Shown here in pieces: positions 1 to 12,759 of a stretch of DNA of 64,000 nt (position 1 is its first letter; each line of letters begins with the position of its first letter). Both the position numbers and the translations under genes were made by a program. Under the pieces are notes generated by a model. It worked only from the letters and a program-made list of their open reading frames with translations, was not told the origin of the DNA and did no database searches. This stretch comes from Ceratodon purpureus. Its lineage: Eukaryota > Streptophyta > Bryopsida > Pseudoditrichales > Ditrichaceae. The stretch lies in the NCBI GenBank assembly GCA_014871385.1, contig CM026426.1:67851692-67915691 (forward strand), read 5' to 3'.

Positions 1-221
1 GCACCTAGTGACTCGGAGGCTGAACGAATCTCAAAGGAATATTCTCTACATCCAGTGAATGTATGTTTTTTCTTTAAACCCGAATATTTTTTTCAACAAA
101 AGTAAATGACGCAATATGGTTTTTACATTTGATTTATTATCTTCATTCTTCAAATTGGTAGTAAATTAAGACATCAAAACTACAATTGAATAATCACATA
201 ATGTTTGTGGGATATCTGTAG

Positions 222-2344
222 TGTGCTCTATGGGGATTTGCCGGAGGAGATACAGATTTTGGAAATCCGTATCTTGCTTTGAATGTTGATATGTTACATC
301 AAGCTGATCTTGGGGTGTTCAAGACATTGATTGACATCGTACGAATGATAGCCCAAAGTCATCTCAATGGAGGTAGAACTTTAGCTGAATTGGACAGAAG
401 GCTATCCGTAATCAAAGAGGAGGCAAGGTTTTACAAATTTCGGGTGCCCGGTAATCTTTCAAGTGGGTATTTTTTATCGCAAGCAAATTATGATGCTTTT
501 GAACATCGTTCAGTTATGCAGGTTAGTCCCTTCTTGTATTATCATGAAGTTGTAATTGTATATTTATCACCTTGCACTGTGTGTATATTCTAAATGGTGT
601 GTATCAATTTCAATTAAAATATTATATGTTGATTTTTAAATGTTGTGTAAAATGGAAATTATATTTATTATTTGGCGATATCATTTGCTGGTGATGAAAT
701 AGTTATAGATGATTTAATTCTTATGAATATTAACATCGCATCAATTAATGTTTTCGACAGGTTATTGTGTTCTGTTTGTTTGGTCTATATGAAGAAGATG
801 TTATAAGTGCCATTGTTAAATTTTTGAAATGGTATCAAATGGCATGCCGAAAGAAGGAGTATAATAATGAGTCACTTACAAGGCTGAATGATTTAATGAG
901 AGAGTAAGTGTCTTACTTAGTTGTTTTGGTATTCACTTGTAAATTTCATGTTTTGATTAACTATATGATGAAAGTGAACGCTACCTTTTTTCTTTGAAAT
1001 TTTTGATTAAACACAAAATTTTAATAAATCTTGACCTAAAAAGTAATTATATGTTGTTGTGATTTTCAGTGCAGTGAATACTTTTGTGAGGGTATTATCA
1101 GATTGGCAACGTTCTGAATTTCAACTTATCAAGATTCATGACATGTCTCATTACCGTACTGCTATTATTCGATCGGGTTCTCCTTTTGAATTTAGTTCGA
1201 ATTTGTATGAAAACCTACATATAGCCCTGATGAAAAGGGCATATAGGGCAAGTAACAAAAGGGACTTCCAAAAGTTTATTTTAAAGTACAACAGAAGATT
1301 ACAAGCACTTCGGACAAATGTTCAGGGAATGGATGGATTTGAAAAGCCCAAGAAAATCAATTCCCCTTTGAATGAGGTATGTAATGCCAACATCTTTAAT
1401 TAAAACATCTCAAATAAGGATGAGTTTTTTAATGATTATAATAATTATAGTTAATTTATTTTTTCATGATTTAAGAATAACTGAGTTGTTCAATGAATAT
1501 GTGTTTACTATTGTTATGCGTTTATGACTTTGATTTCAATCATAGTGTTTTTTTCTGTGTGTATATATTCATTATTCAATGTTATTATGTAATGTATGAA
1601 ATAGGCAATGGAAACAGGAGAACATGTGATGAGTGGTTACACCGTGACTATTAAAAGACAAGAACTGAATCGCCAAAATGACGTCGCAAATGGTCCCCTG
1701 GGAACTAATGATTTAACAAAATTACAACAAATTCTGCGAAATCAGCCTGAGATTGGTTCATACCTGATGGAGAGTTTGGATGCATATTCAAATTCCAATA
1801 ATATGCCAGCACATGAGGTAAGTAAATGTACATCACAATTTTTTTTATGAATTTTATTTAAAATATAAATTCTAATATTTTTTGTTCACATAAATTACCA
1901 ACTATGAATATGGTGTTTTTATAGAGCCTTCTTATTCATACAACTCTTGCTCTAGCAGCATTTTGGGACTCTGAATATGGAGAGGCACCTATGTATGCAA
2001 GAGCTACTCCAGAACATCATGGTAAGAGTTGGTTCAACAATGTTTCTTTAAAATCAGAGAACATAAGAGATGAAGATACTACATCGTTTGGGCAACTAAG
2101 AGTTTTATTCAAATGCCCTGTTTGGGACAACAACATGGTACGGACACACAAAGAGTTTGCTCTGATAAAAATGTACTCCTATGTAGGTGTGAACAATGTA
2201 TGTGATTGTCTCAAATTGAAATGGGAAGAAGCAGGAAGAACGTCTTTTAGGGTAGTTGAAACTTCTTCCATTATACAGGCTGTACAAGTGATTCCTGACT
2301 TTGTAACAAATGATGAATATTTTGTTAATAAATTCAAGTTTTAA
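222..2344 (+). CDS. Plavaka-like (CACTA-type) transposase, 3' portion, 5 exons, start outside window
   Basis: Five exons (222-521, 761-903, 1070-1376, 1605-1817, 1925-2344) join with GT-AG borders and consistent phase into 460 codons with no internal stop, ending in TAA. The first exon carries NVDMLHQADLGVFK, the leucine/histidine landmark of Plavaka-type transposases; the third carries LYENLHIALMKRAYRASNKRDF-type sequence (SN-LYENLHI then AYRASNKRDF), matching the conserved E-R-LHI-AYRATN block near the transposase C-terminus. The first acceptor (TAG at 219-221) implies more exons upstream of the window. Family knowledge: such proteins cut and paste CACTA-ended DNA elements in fungi and several non-seed plants. 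I cannot see the terminal inverted repeats. An intact, intron-split frame means a young copy or a domesticated gene. The last exon (1925-2344) has no recognised motif. Confidence 0.6.
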
Positions 2345-3052
2345 ATTCACTAGGAATGGCCATGATATATGCCCAGCTTCTCACTACAATGGATTGTTGG
2401 TTACCATGTCATACATTTACAATTTTTTCAATATTTAGATGATTCATTATGTTCATCAAGATTTGATATAAATTTTATATCATATTAATAATAAGAACAT
2501 ATAAGTTTCATATAAAATATTTTTTGTTAACTTTCTATAGAATTATTATCGAGTATTGTATCACTATAAAATTCATATGTTTTTTTTTCAACAAAGAATA
2601 AATATCCAATTTTTTAGTTATAAATTTCATAGTATGTAATGGATGTTATAAATTTTATATAAAATGTATGTCTGAGAGTTAATACAGTTTTCATATTAAA
2701 AAAAATTACGTAAATTCTATGTGACAGGAACCACCAAAAAACAGTAAATCAATGTCAAGTTCACATTGATTATTTTTTAGTCAATTTAATATGAAATTTA
2801 TATAAAATTTTACAAGGCAGCCCTAGACCCCTGCGTTCTGGAGCCCGGGAAGCTTTCTCATCCATCGCAGCCCGGTCTCACCCCGGGGTCCGCTTACATG
2901 TGCGAAGGCCTTGGGAAGGGAGAGGGAGGGACGAAGGACTTGGACTCAGCGGGGGCGCATTGGCTGCCTACGGAGGGGGTGGGAGTGGGAGTGGGAGTGG
3001 GAGTGGGAGGGGAGGGGGAGTGGGTGTGGGAGTGGGCGAGGTGAGGGCCAGG
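2345..3052. other. Intergenic: AT-rich 3' flank, then GC-rich promoter/leader of the CCCH gene
   Basis: 2345-2810 is AT-rich with repeated phrases such as ataaattttatat and no coding potential I can support. Composition switches sharply at about 2815 to GC-rich sequence, which continues into the CCCH gene and probably holds its promoter and 5' leader. No convincing TATA box is visible. Confidence 0.5.
2980..3015 (+). repeat. GTGGGA hexanucleotide microsatellite
   Basis: Roughly five consecutive GTGGGA units lie in the presumed 5' leader about 40 bases before the start codon of the CCCH gene; the G-rich strand could affect leader structure. Confidence 0.8.
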
Positions 3053-5406
3053 ATGCCGCCCAAGGCAGCGCCCAAGGCGGGTGGGAAGGAGAAGAGCAAG
3101 GCGGACCTGGCGAAGAAGCAGAAGCTGGTCGAGGACAAGACGTTCGGGCTGAAGAACAAGAACAAGTCGAAGAACGTCCAGAAGTACGTGCAGTCACTGC
3201 ACCAGTCGGTCCAGAACGCCGGCCCCAAGCGCGGGTCCGCGGAGGACGTCAAGGCCCAGGCCAAGGTACCGTGTTTCGATTGGGATCGCGTTCGGCTTGT
3301 CGGAATGGATTGGGTTGGGTTGACGGAGTCCTGGTTTGCCGTCGTAGGTCATGGTGTGATTGCGTGTGGCGACTGATTTGGATGATCAGCTGACCTGATT
3401 TGGCGCTGGTGTCGCGGTTGGTTGTGCAATTGGAGACTGCGGTGGCGGAGATGCAGTCCTTCCGCGAGTTGATCTGTCGCTGTAAGTTTGGGGAATTTAG
3501 GTCATTGGGGCAGTTGATGACGCAGTGCCGTATGCATGCAGAAGAAGAAGGAGGAGGAGGCTGCGAGGGACAAGGAGCTGAATGAGTTGTTCAAGGTGGC
3601 CATTAGCCAGCCCAAGGTTCCCCTGGGTATGCTCGCTCCCGCAGTACCTTGCGCCCATGTGGTGCTCTATCGAACAGCCGTGTGAGATTTGGGTAGAGTC
3701 CGCGGCGAAGTGGATCCAGGAAATCAATGTGAGTTGTTTTGTTGGTTGACTCGGTGGTTGTTTCGGACGTGCAACAGGTGTGGACCCCAAGTCTGTGGTG
3801 TGCGAGTTCTTCCGACATGGGCAGTGTGCGAAGGGGTTCAAGTGCAAGTATTCTCATGACCTAAGTGTGGAGAGGAAGGGAGAGAAGATCGACATCTACA
3901 GCGACCAGCGTGATGACGGTGAGTTGCGTGGTCAAGGCGGATACGATTTGTGGTCGCTGCAAGTCCGGGGTTTTCCGGGAATTGGAAAGTTGGTTGGTAT
4001 GCTGAGTTGGTGGAGTTGAATGGTGCAGAGACGATGGACGAGTGGGATCAGGAGACACTTGAGAAGGCGGTGGCAGCGAAGGCGAACGAGTATAACAACA
4101 ACAAGCCCACGGAGATTGTATGTGGTTTGGGAACGTGGATGCATTTGGAGTATGGTTGAGAGTAGGGACGAGACTGGTATATGTTGATGTTACGAGAGCG
4201 AGTCGTTTGGGGCGAGTTGTTTGTGGTGATTGGGTTGGGTTTGATTTTTAGTGTGGAGTGGATACAGTTGTAAGTTAGTGACACAATATTGTGAACGCAT
4301 TGTATCCTGGATTGTCTCGACGACGACACTGAGCTGGCAGTGTTTTGTCCAGGTGTGCAAACATTTCTTGGATGCTGTGGAGAGGAAGCAGTACGGATGG
4401 TTCTGGACGTGCCCTAATGGCGGAAAGGATTGCCACTACCGACATGCGCTGCCTCCGGGTTACGTGCTGAAGTCTCAGATGAAGGCATTGCTGGAGGAGG
4501 AGGGTGAGAAGTTGACGATCGAGGAAGAGATTGAGAACCAGGTGCGTTGCAGGCCATGCCCTCATGGGCAGCGGTTGTTTTCTCTTGGTCATTAGTGTCT
4601 TGGCTTGCCTTCAATTTTGCGCTGAGACAGGATTGAGGCAATCGGAAATGGTGAAAACGAGTGGGCAGTGGAACTGAGTGGTGGTTTCCCTTGGATTGAT
4701 GCAGAGGCACATGACGAAGACTACAACCCCGATGACGGCAGAGCTGTTTGCAGATTGGAAGAGAAAGAAAGCGGAGGCTCGGGAGGCTGATCTGACTGCG
4801 AACAGAGCGGAGAGGGCAAGGACCGACAGAATGAGGTATGGTCGGCTGGAACGGTCGGTTTAGTTGATGTTAGGCTGGAGGGTCGTGTTGTGCAGTGCTT
4901 GGGTGCCGGTGAGGTAATAGGTGCGGTTGCATGGTGTTGCGCAGTGGACGTGAGCTGTTTCTTTCTGATGCGAGTTTGTTCGTGGACGACGCGGAAGCGT
5001 ATGACATTTACATCCGGGAGGAAGAGCCGGATGCAGTGGAGGCTTCGGGGTCTGCACAGAAGGTTGGTGTCGCGTGTCCGTGACGGTTGTTGGCGTCACA
5101 CATCATGAGATTTATAGGGCTTGTCATGTGGAGCGTGATGTTGTCTTGGCGAGGCGGTCGTTTGCTTGAACAGGTTCCGAACTTGTGATGTGGTCTGGGG
5201 TGGTTGGGAAGAGCGGGTCGGGATGACACAAATGACACGAAGTTGTGAATGCGTGGCAGGTTGAGGAGAAGGCAAGCATCTCGGAAAGGGCAGGGATTAG
5301 CGAACAGGATGAGAAGTTATTTGCAGACGACGACGATGAGCTGGACTTGAGCGAGTTGGATGAGTTGGATTCGAGCATTCATAAGACGTCGCTGGATGAC
5401 ACTTGA
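3053..5406 (+). CDS. CCCH zinc finger protein of the ZC3H15/DFRP1/Tma46 family, 8 exons, complete
   Basis: Exons 3053-3265, 3542-3626, 3778-3918, 4029-4117, 4353-4541, 4705-4835, 4945-5062 and 5260-5406 join in phase with GT-AG borders to 370 codons ending in TGA. The start is the ATG beginning MPPKAAPK, followed by the family's N-terminal [19 protein letters not shown] block. Exon 3 encodes finger 1, C-X7-C-X5-C-X3-H ([13 protein letters not shown]). Exon 5 encodes finger 2 with a long first loop, C-X17-C-X6-C-X3-H, around [18 protein letters not shown]. Exons 6-7 hold the [11 protein letters not shown] and [15 protein letters not shown] blocks typical of plant members, and the C-terminus is acidic ([17 protein letters not shown]). 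Homologues bind and stabilise DRG-type GTPases and associate with translating ribosomes in the cytoplasm. Length and both ends fit the family, so the gene appears intact. The eight-exon model is mine. Confidence 0.93.
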
Positions 5407-8400
5407 GGGGACGCAACGGCGACGGTTGCGGAATGTTGTGTATGAAGTGGGAGCCTTGGAAGCGGTGCGAGGTGGTCGGAGTGGGCTTTTTCTGGGACTG
5501 TTTTTACTCCACGGTTGATACCAGTCTGATGGAGTAGACGGGTGGTTTCAGAGTGCTGTAGCGCTGGTTATTGGGGAGTTTTGAGCGACCCTGTGACGTT
5601 AGATGGGGTGACGTAGGGGCTTGTGGCTCCCATATCGCCACTTATGCGTAGTTGCTAACTGGAAGGCCGCCACAGACATGCCTAGATTATTGGTATATCC
5701 AACATCTATAACCAACCTAGTTTGCGATCTCCTTCCGGGGGCCAGTGTTGCCTTGGATCTGAGAGAGGCATTTCTGCCTCTATAAGGGGTTTGTCTTATC
5801 AATTCCTTATTTTCTTTTTCTTTTAATCAATTAGAATCCCTTCTTAATGGGCCAAAATTGCTTTTCTCGAAAGTTAGGGAGGCAATTCTAGCCCCTAGAC
5901 TAGCTGAATTATTGCATATTATGTGGAATATTTAACTAGAATATTCTTGCTTCTTCATGATTACCATTTAGGGTTCTGAAATGCCTCTCTTATATCGAAT
6001 AGAGGAAGCTGAAATGCCTCTCTTATATCGAATAGAGGAAGCTGAAATGCCTCTCTTATATCGAAGAGAGGAAGCTGAAATGCCTCCCTTATATCGAAGA
6101 GAGGAAGGGGTTAATTCTTTCACTTCTTGTTTAGTATGGAATCTTATTTGTTAATTTGTAACCTCCTTCTAGGACGAGGGATTTGGGCAATCTGAAAGGG
6201 GTTAATTCTTTCACCTCCTTATTAAATGTTTATTAAATTTGTTGATTTGTGACCTCTTCCTAGGACTTAAAATGCCTCTCTTGGATCTAAGTGAGGCATT
6301 TTGGGTCCTTGGAAGGGGTTGATTTCTTGAGCAGGTCCTTGTCTTTCAACCGGCTAGGATATTTGGTTGATTCATTTGTCTTAGGCTTGCCTCTCTTCTT
6401 TTCAAGAGAATAAGTTTTGGCCTTCAAAATGGGGGTTAGTGTATACCGACAATAGTTCTTGTGTGTTTGATTCTTTTTTATACAATCTCTTAAGTTGGTT
6501 CCTCTAGTTAGCTTGTAGATATTTTTCTGACATGTGCAAAAATAAAAGGTGATTAATCTAAATGTTGAAGTGGATGTTTTCTCTAGACTTTATGTGGTTA
6601 GAGTCTTTATCATACAAAGCCTGAGATGCTTCTTCAGAAGCTCAGTTTTTAGCAACTGCACATGTTGATGGACTATATAAGCAGAGGTGGTTGAAGTGGT
6701 GGAATATGAACGCCATCTTCCATATATACAACTTTCTTGGTAGTTCATGCTCTACAGTGGCATTAAGTCTTTGGATTAAAATCGCCGGATTTTGGATTGG
6801 GATAATATTTTGTTCCCTCGAGATGGATTTTTTGGACAATAGCTTCTATAGATTTTGCCTCCTGGATTTAAGAGGCAGAACTTCTTGCATTTTTTGTAAT
6901 AGAATTTGGTCTGCTTATTTGCAATAGTAGTTTGTAGTTGCGTTCTACTCACAGTTTAGTATTCAAAACGTAAGGCCACGTATCCATGGCTTGCATTCCT
7001 ACATGTGAAAGATGGACCAATTATTGTGCATTTATGAAAATATGTCTAATTGTAATGTTGGATTTAATTTTGTATTTTAATGCAGTGGTTTGGCAGCTTA
7101 GGATATCTAGAGTTTTCATCCTTAGATTTGAGAGACATTGTTTCATTGCGTAAAGAACATTGATATCATGGTTTATTGTATTTATTTTATTGATTGTTTT
7201 TTGAACTGGGTTTGAGAGTGGTTGCATGTTTTCATTCATGTGTGCTTTATTCTAGCCTTCACCCTCTTTCTTGGATCCGAGAGGGAAGTAAGGAATATAC
7301 TACTTTACAATTTCAAGGACTAATTTGACAAAGTACAATTGCAATTGAAGGAGGTTAGAATCCAACATTCCAACATTGTTGAAGACGACAGTTTGGTCAT
7401 CCTAAAGTAGGATACGAGCAAAATTGCCATTGACATTCAAACATTTGTGATGAATGGAGGCCTCAAGATTTGGAAGAGAGGGTATCCAAAAATCATTGGA
7501 AAGTAGGGAAAGTCTACCAAGTCAAAGCCTTTTACTAAATAGGCAAAGACTAAGAAAGTTGCGTCCCGAATGATTGTTAGATATTTTTATGCAAAGCTTG
7601 TGGAAAAATGTGTGATCACCCTTGAAGCACTTCCACCCAGTTTAGAAAATGGTTGGATACATCTAGCAACGACTACATCTTTAATAATTACCAGAGAAGG
7701 TCATATACTCGGCCTCACCTTCTTTAATACCTATGGTACTTGGAGCTTTGTCATGGTGAGCAATGCCCAGACAACAAGAGGGAATTCAACGCTCGATGTG
7801 ATCAAGAGACTAAGGAGATGGAGGAGAGAGGCCTGAACACCTCAAATCCTACTACTAAAGAAGGAATGACGGAGAAGGAGAAGACCAAAGTTGCTGCCAA
7901 GAAGCGAAGGGAGGAAACTTGGAAGAATAAGACGCTTGAGAAACAAAGGCTTAGAGAGTTGAAGTGGAAGTAGGAGAAAGAAGAGTGAATGACCAGTCTC
8001 AGGCACTTCAAGATTGTTGCAAAGAAGGGTCTCAATGATGTGTGCAAGGATAAGGAAATCTCACCTACTGCTAGCAACAAGCCATTTATAGCCAAGGGAT
8101 CTATTTAATTGCGAGCCAATCCTTGTAATCTAATAGGACTAAATCCTTGGAAGATGGAATGTTGGATATTTTTCTATTGTATGAGAGTGCTGAGAGTATT
8201 TTGTGATGAATCCCATATTTGCAATATTTCTAAGCATTGAAGTTTTCCATAATATAAATTTCCACGAGGAGAACAAGTGGATGGTGATAATTGAACTTCC
8301 ATTGACCGAGCCTCCTTTCCCAGAAAAAAAAGTGAAGTATCTGATTGCATAGTTGTACATTTGAGTAGGGAATATTGTAGAATCCATCTCCAAGTTCTAC

Positions 8401-10635
8401 TTTAAATTCTACAAACAAACCAAGTGAGAAACGTAGGGCATTTAGGTACCTAAAGATAATTTTGTGATGAATCCCATATTTGCAAAGACTTGGATTGTGA
8501 AACATGACTCTCATACACCATAGCAAGGAGGCTTAAGAGTAGTCCAACAACATGCTCCTTGCTTTCCTTGAATTTTTAACTAAAGATGATATAGTTGTAG
8601 ACCTCACTCTATCCACATGTATATATTAGTTGAATTTAGTCAATATAAACAATTAAGTTATGTTCATATTTCTTTATTTACTAATTTTCCATGGCAACAT
8701 AAGTGTCTATGAAGGCCTCTAAGAGTATGTGCAAGCACCTTGTCGCACTTGAGCAAGATCGCTCTCTATACAAGGAGGTCTTTGTCCCTCTTCTTCCAGA
8801 TAATGATGAAGAAGAATCATACCCCTCATCCCTAGTTGTGTAGAAGCGCGTTGCATCGAAGAACGACGATGAACCCAAAGCAAAGAAGGCCCTTAAGCAC
8901 ACATGTATCTAAGTTGATTTTATTTATTTGCTATAGATCATTGTATTGACCAAGCATGTTCCTAAGGTACAAAGAATCCTTTGTTGTATTTTGCAGATGC
9001 AGAGTAAACTTGAAGGAGACAACTCCAATTCTTCCTTTGCCTCCACATATGAGGAATCTGGTGAGTTCCATTTGGCCGCTTGAACTTCCTCACTGAGTTG
9101 AGATGCAAGCCCTAGTTTTTGCGCAAGCTTCTTCACCTTCCTCCTTAGAAAAGAGTAAGAGGTCAAACCCTTCAACCGTTTTCTCTAGTTTGATATCTTT
9201 ACACATGTTGAGAGGGTTATAATTTGGAGTAGCGACGATGACAAAGATAGTACTTTGGATTTATAGTGATGAAATTGACATTGTTGTAGACACTCATAAA
9301 TGTCAATTTCATTACTATAAAATATAAAATGTTCTTGACCATTTTGTAATACACTTCTTTTGTATCTAAAATTGCATGCGTGGTTTTATCAGCATATATT
9401 CTTTAAGATATATCTAACATATTCTTTAAACACTTAAAAATCTTTTTATTCATATGACTCCATTTTTTATTATGCAAGATTCAATGGCTGCATAAAATAA
9501 ATCATCTGATACATTTTAGTATCACCTAAGAAGTGCATTCATATCCAAACAAATTAGCATAGTTTGTAATATCTCTTAACTACTACTTAATGTAAACAAT
9601 GAAAATATCAATTTCATCTTTATTATCTAAACTTATTTCTAAAATTTCATACAAGGCTTCTAGTTTTCCTACTAGCTATTGGTTTCCTTTCAAAATCTTA
9701 GATTCATTGTTCAAGATTTTTACATATTGTATTTTCCATCTAATCCTTCGAATTCTATCTTAGATCTAAGAGGCTACTCCTCAAGGACAACCTACTCTTC
9801 CCCATTCTTTGCTTGGCTCTTAGATCTAAGAAACAATCCTAATCTATGAGCTCTCTCCCATGGCTTGATTTCATTACCAAGGTTACTTAAATCTGTCAAC
9901 GCCATCTCTCCCCTCCTTCCAAGGACTCTTCAAACCAAGAGAGAAAGGAGGCAGCCATCATCTTTTTACAAATCTAAACTTTAGCGTGTGCCGCAGTCGG
10001 CCTCTTTTTCGTCCTACCTTGAGTCTCCTTGCCTTATAACCTACTTAAGCATCCTCTTCTCACTCCATCTTCACTTTTCTCTTCTTCCTCCCTAATCTAG
10101 CATGTCCCTTTATTCCATCCTAACTTTGCCAAACTCATTCCTATTTTTGTTGCCTTTGATTCCTTTTACTTTCTCTTATCTTAATTATTGGCTTGCGTTA
10201 TAAGCCTACCATTATTGCAGCTTTGGTTGCCTTCAAGCTTTGACATTTTCCAAGCCTTAGGTGAGTATCGAATATGAGACACAGTCACACACTCAATGTT
10301 TTTTGTCTCATTAATTTTTTTCCTAATTAACAAAAATGTCCCACCCCTTCAAGGAGATTGGTAACACCTCTGCTGCAATGGAAGGCGTAATGGGATGGTC
10401 TTTTGCCAATTTCTAATTAGTTCCATCGTCTCAAATTTTCTAAAACTTTTCATGTGGATTGCTGACTTGATTGTCTTGCCCCATCAAGGTGATTGCTAAC
10501 ACTCCTTTTGCGGCGAGGAGCACAGTTGGATCGCAGAGTCTTTGCGGAATGCTGAGTCTCTTTGCATATTTTTTTTATGTATGTTTGACTAGTTACTAAA
10601 CTTGTTTTCTTGAGATGAAAATTTAAAAGTTTGTA
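5407..10635. other. Long gene-poor stretch with dispersed short repeats and decayed coding scraps
   Basis: I find no supported gene in this 5.2-kb stretch. Short open frames around 7570-7973 are lysine/glutamate-rich or without recognisable motifs. Recurrent words include TTAGATCTAAG/TTGGATCT-AG followed by AGAGGCA (about 5752, 6280, 6858, 7121, 7272, 9757, 9817) and GCCTCTCTT, suggesting an old, unclassified repeat. A four-copy tandem repeat sits at 5976-6107. Confidence 0.5.
5976..6107 (+). repeat. Four-copy 33-bp tandem repeat
   Basis: Copies start at 5976, 6009, 6042 and 6075. Each begins CTGAAATGCCTC and ends AGAGGAAG, with a CCTCT...AGAGG self-complementary pair around a central TATATCGAA. 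Copies differ by one or two bases (late copies have GAAGAGAGG instead of GAATAGAGG). Confidence 0.95.
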
Positions 10636-11034
10636 GTGGCGCACGTAAGAGAGAAATGTTACAAACTCTATGCGAAAGGTGAGCAACCATCCATTGTTGA
10701 ATTCATTCGGAGTGTTTCTACTGGTGAATCAGAGATGCACATGGAGGGCTGGCCGGTTGATGCATCAATTGATTCTAAACCTGATTTGGACGTTAAAGTC
10801 AGCATTGTTATGCATGGTACTATGCAACTAAGTGAGCATAGTGGTTGCGATGACATCCTTAACTTGGTCATTAGAGCAAATTTCGGCTCAACAATAGGCC
10901 TTTTAATAACCTCTCTTTGGAGTGGTTTATTGGCGTATCAAATTTTATCTCTTGAGAGTGATGTGTGTTGTATTCAGGCTGCAGGACCTCCCCCAAGACG
11001 ATCTGTCTCAAAATTCAAGCAACGGAAGGGCTGA
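10636..11034 (+). CDS. Unrecognised open frame, possibly a coding remnant
   Basis: A 132-codon frame opens at a GTG, not ATG, and carries no motif I recognise. It includes a weakly hydrophobic stretch (GSTIGLLITSLWSGLLAYQIL) that could be membrane-spanning. A polypyrimidine-poor CAG lies just before residues AAGPPPRRSVSKF, so the end may be a separate exon. Codon content looks protein-like in its first 80 residues (SIVEFIRSVSTGESEMHMEGW). It could be an exon of an unidentified gene or chance. Confidence 0.2.
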   Translation: MAHVREKCYKLYAKGEQPSIVEFIRSVSTGESEMHMEGWPVDASIDSKPDLDVKVSIVMHGTMQLSEHSGCDDILNLVIRANFGSTIGLLITSLWSGLLAYQILSLESDVCCIQAAGPPPRRSVSKFKQRKG

Positions 11035-11474
11035 TACGGAGCACGTTCCAATCATCAGCTGTTAATAAAGGTTCTGAGCTTTAAGTTTATTACTTTATGT
11101 CATGGATTAATTTGGTGATTAATTTGGAGCCTTCGGCAAAGGGTACGTATTATACTGTCTGCATGTCTGCATGCATGGATACACGTCTTGTGATTTCACA
11201 AGCCGTTTTCAAACAAATATTTTTATTTTGCTCTTAGCATGCACTACATTATTCATTAGTATTGCTTCCGCTACAACATACCAGCACAGGAAGAAGTCAA
11301 ACATGAACAATTGCAGCTAAAAATTCGAGAATGTGTCTCAATGAAGACCAGCTAACTCTACGTATACTATGTACGTCACACCATATACTTGGAGAAAATG
11401 ATTGGCAAATATTCTACCTATTTTAAGCAGGGAATGCCATGCTTAAGCATAGGGTACTAACCATGTCTTAACCG
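11035..11474. other. No gene seen
   Basis: AT-rich sequence without supported coding or RNA features. Confidence 0.4.
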
Positions 11475-12668
11475 CTAAGTTTCATAACTTTGTGCCTCTA
11501 GTGCAGCTGCGTTCGCTATATTAAGAAGTTCGGCCGTGGTGACAACTTCTAGTGCTCTGTTGGTGGTTCCACCATTGACCACACCCTCTACTTGCTTGAG
11601 TTCGGTGTATTCTCTCAGTGGTCCGGACAACTCGACAATACTTGTCTCCACGATGGCTTTGGTTCCCTGCGGCGACGTAAGGGAATCTCCCAAGATCACG
11701 TCTGCAAGGGCTACTGCGCTGGTCAAAACGGTCGTAGAAATGTCGGCATTGTTTCTAGCAGAGAGCCGCTCCGCAAGAATTTCAAGCATGTCTTCCGGAT
11801 GAGAGGTGCAAGATAGATTGCGCTTACGCACACTCCATTCCTCGCGTTTACTTGATTGCACTTCTCGCAGAATCTCCTGGATCTTCAACAGTGCCACGTC
11901 GCGACCCAAAGGAGGAGCCCAGCCTTGAGCTTCTACTACGGCCAAGCACGCGACAATGCTTGCCTGCATCAACGGCAAATGGGTAGCAAAGCCCCATTGC
12001 CCCCTCCACACCCCCCCTAGGAGCCTGATCGCAGCATGGGCACCATCGAGACTCGCTCAAGGCGACTTTGAACATGCAGTTGGGGTGAAGTAGACATCGA
12101 CAGGGTCACAGGGAAGGTTGACTGATGACATCTCAGATCAAAAGCGCCCGCATTGGATACATAGAAGGAGATCCTTGGCTGTTGTCATGGTGAAAGGCTT
12201 CGTTGGGAAGGCTCCGAACAATTGTTGGGGGCGGATGCAGCTTTCTTGGATGAGTAATCTATCGATTTGCACACTCATCTGATCACTTACTGAGTCCTGC
12301 AAAGCTACTGATTTACCTTGCAATTTGCTCACATGCAGGGACCACTTCAATAGCTCACATTTGTTTTTGGTCAAGGCGTTGCTTGTTGCGGCCGCAAAAG
12401 CCATCGCCATGCGCAATCGGCGGTCAACTGCACCCTTCTTGACTGGGTCCATTTCTTTCTCCTTCTTCGAATGTTGGATTGCAGCAAATTCCTTTGAGTG
12501 CTCCTCCTCCTCTTGGGCAATCTCCAACTGCTTCTTTTGTTGCATAGTCCACTAATCCTCGACCTGCTGAAGCTCAAGCCCAATCTTGGCGGGGCGGCCT
12601 CTGCTGCAGTCCATTTCTTCATGAGTGCACCGGCCTTGGACTTCTCTCGTTTTGCGCCCAGGCTGCTC
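11475..12668 (-). pseudogene. Unrecognised decayed reading frame with AT-hook-like motif
   Basis: One minus-strand frame stays open in register for about 398 codons from 12668 to 11475 apart from three stops: TAG at 12554, TGA at 12140 and TGA at 12059. Each could come from a Gln or Arg codon by one C-to-T change, and no frameshift is needed. The first part holds SRGRPAKIG, an AT-hook-like core, near the possible start ATG at 12614, then a charged helix-prone stretch (KKQLEIAQEEEEHSKEF). The C-terminal half is alanine/leucine-rich (TTVLTSAVALADVILGD). I recognise no family. A mobile-element protein is my guess because the decay pattern matches the retroelements further right; a host pseudogene is equally possible. 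Confidence 0.4.
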
Positions 12669-12734
12669 TTACTTCTATGACTGCGTGGCTGTCTCAATAC
12701 GGTCCGAGGAGGGGTCTGTGGGTCCTTGATGGCT

Positions 12735-12759
12735 CACTACTAGCAACTGTGTCGCCCGT
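12735..12759. repeat. 25-bp inverted repeat, left arm
   Basis: This 25-base segment is perfectly reverse-complementary to 16016-16040. The arms lie 3.26 kb apart and enclose the bS21m gene. The surrounding sequence also shares scattered words (GACGAGTCAG, GCGACAC) in inverted order, suggesting two opposed copies of one old repeat. Confidence 0.8.

Noticed and set aside
2105-2350. Minus-strand open frame opposite the last Plavaka exon
   Set aside because: Antisense shadow of a well-supported exon.
5976-6107. CRISPR array
   Set aside because: The 33-bp repeats are directly tandem with no spacers and the DNA is eukaryotic.
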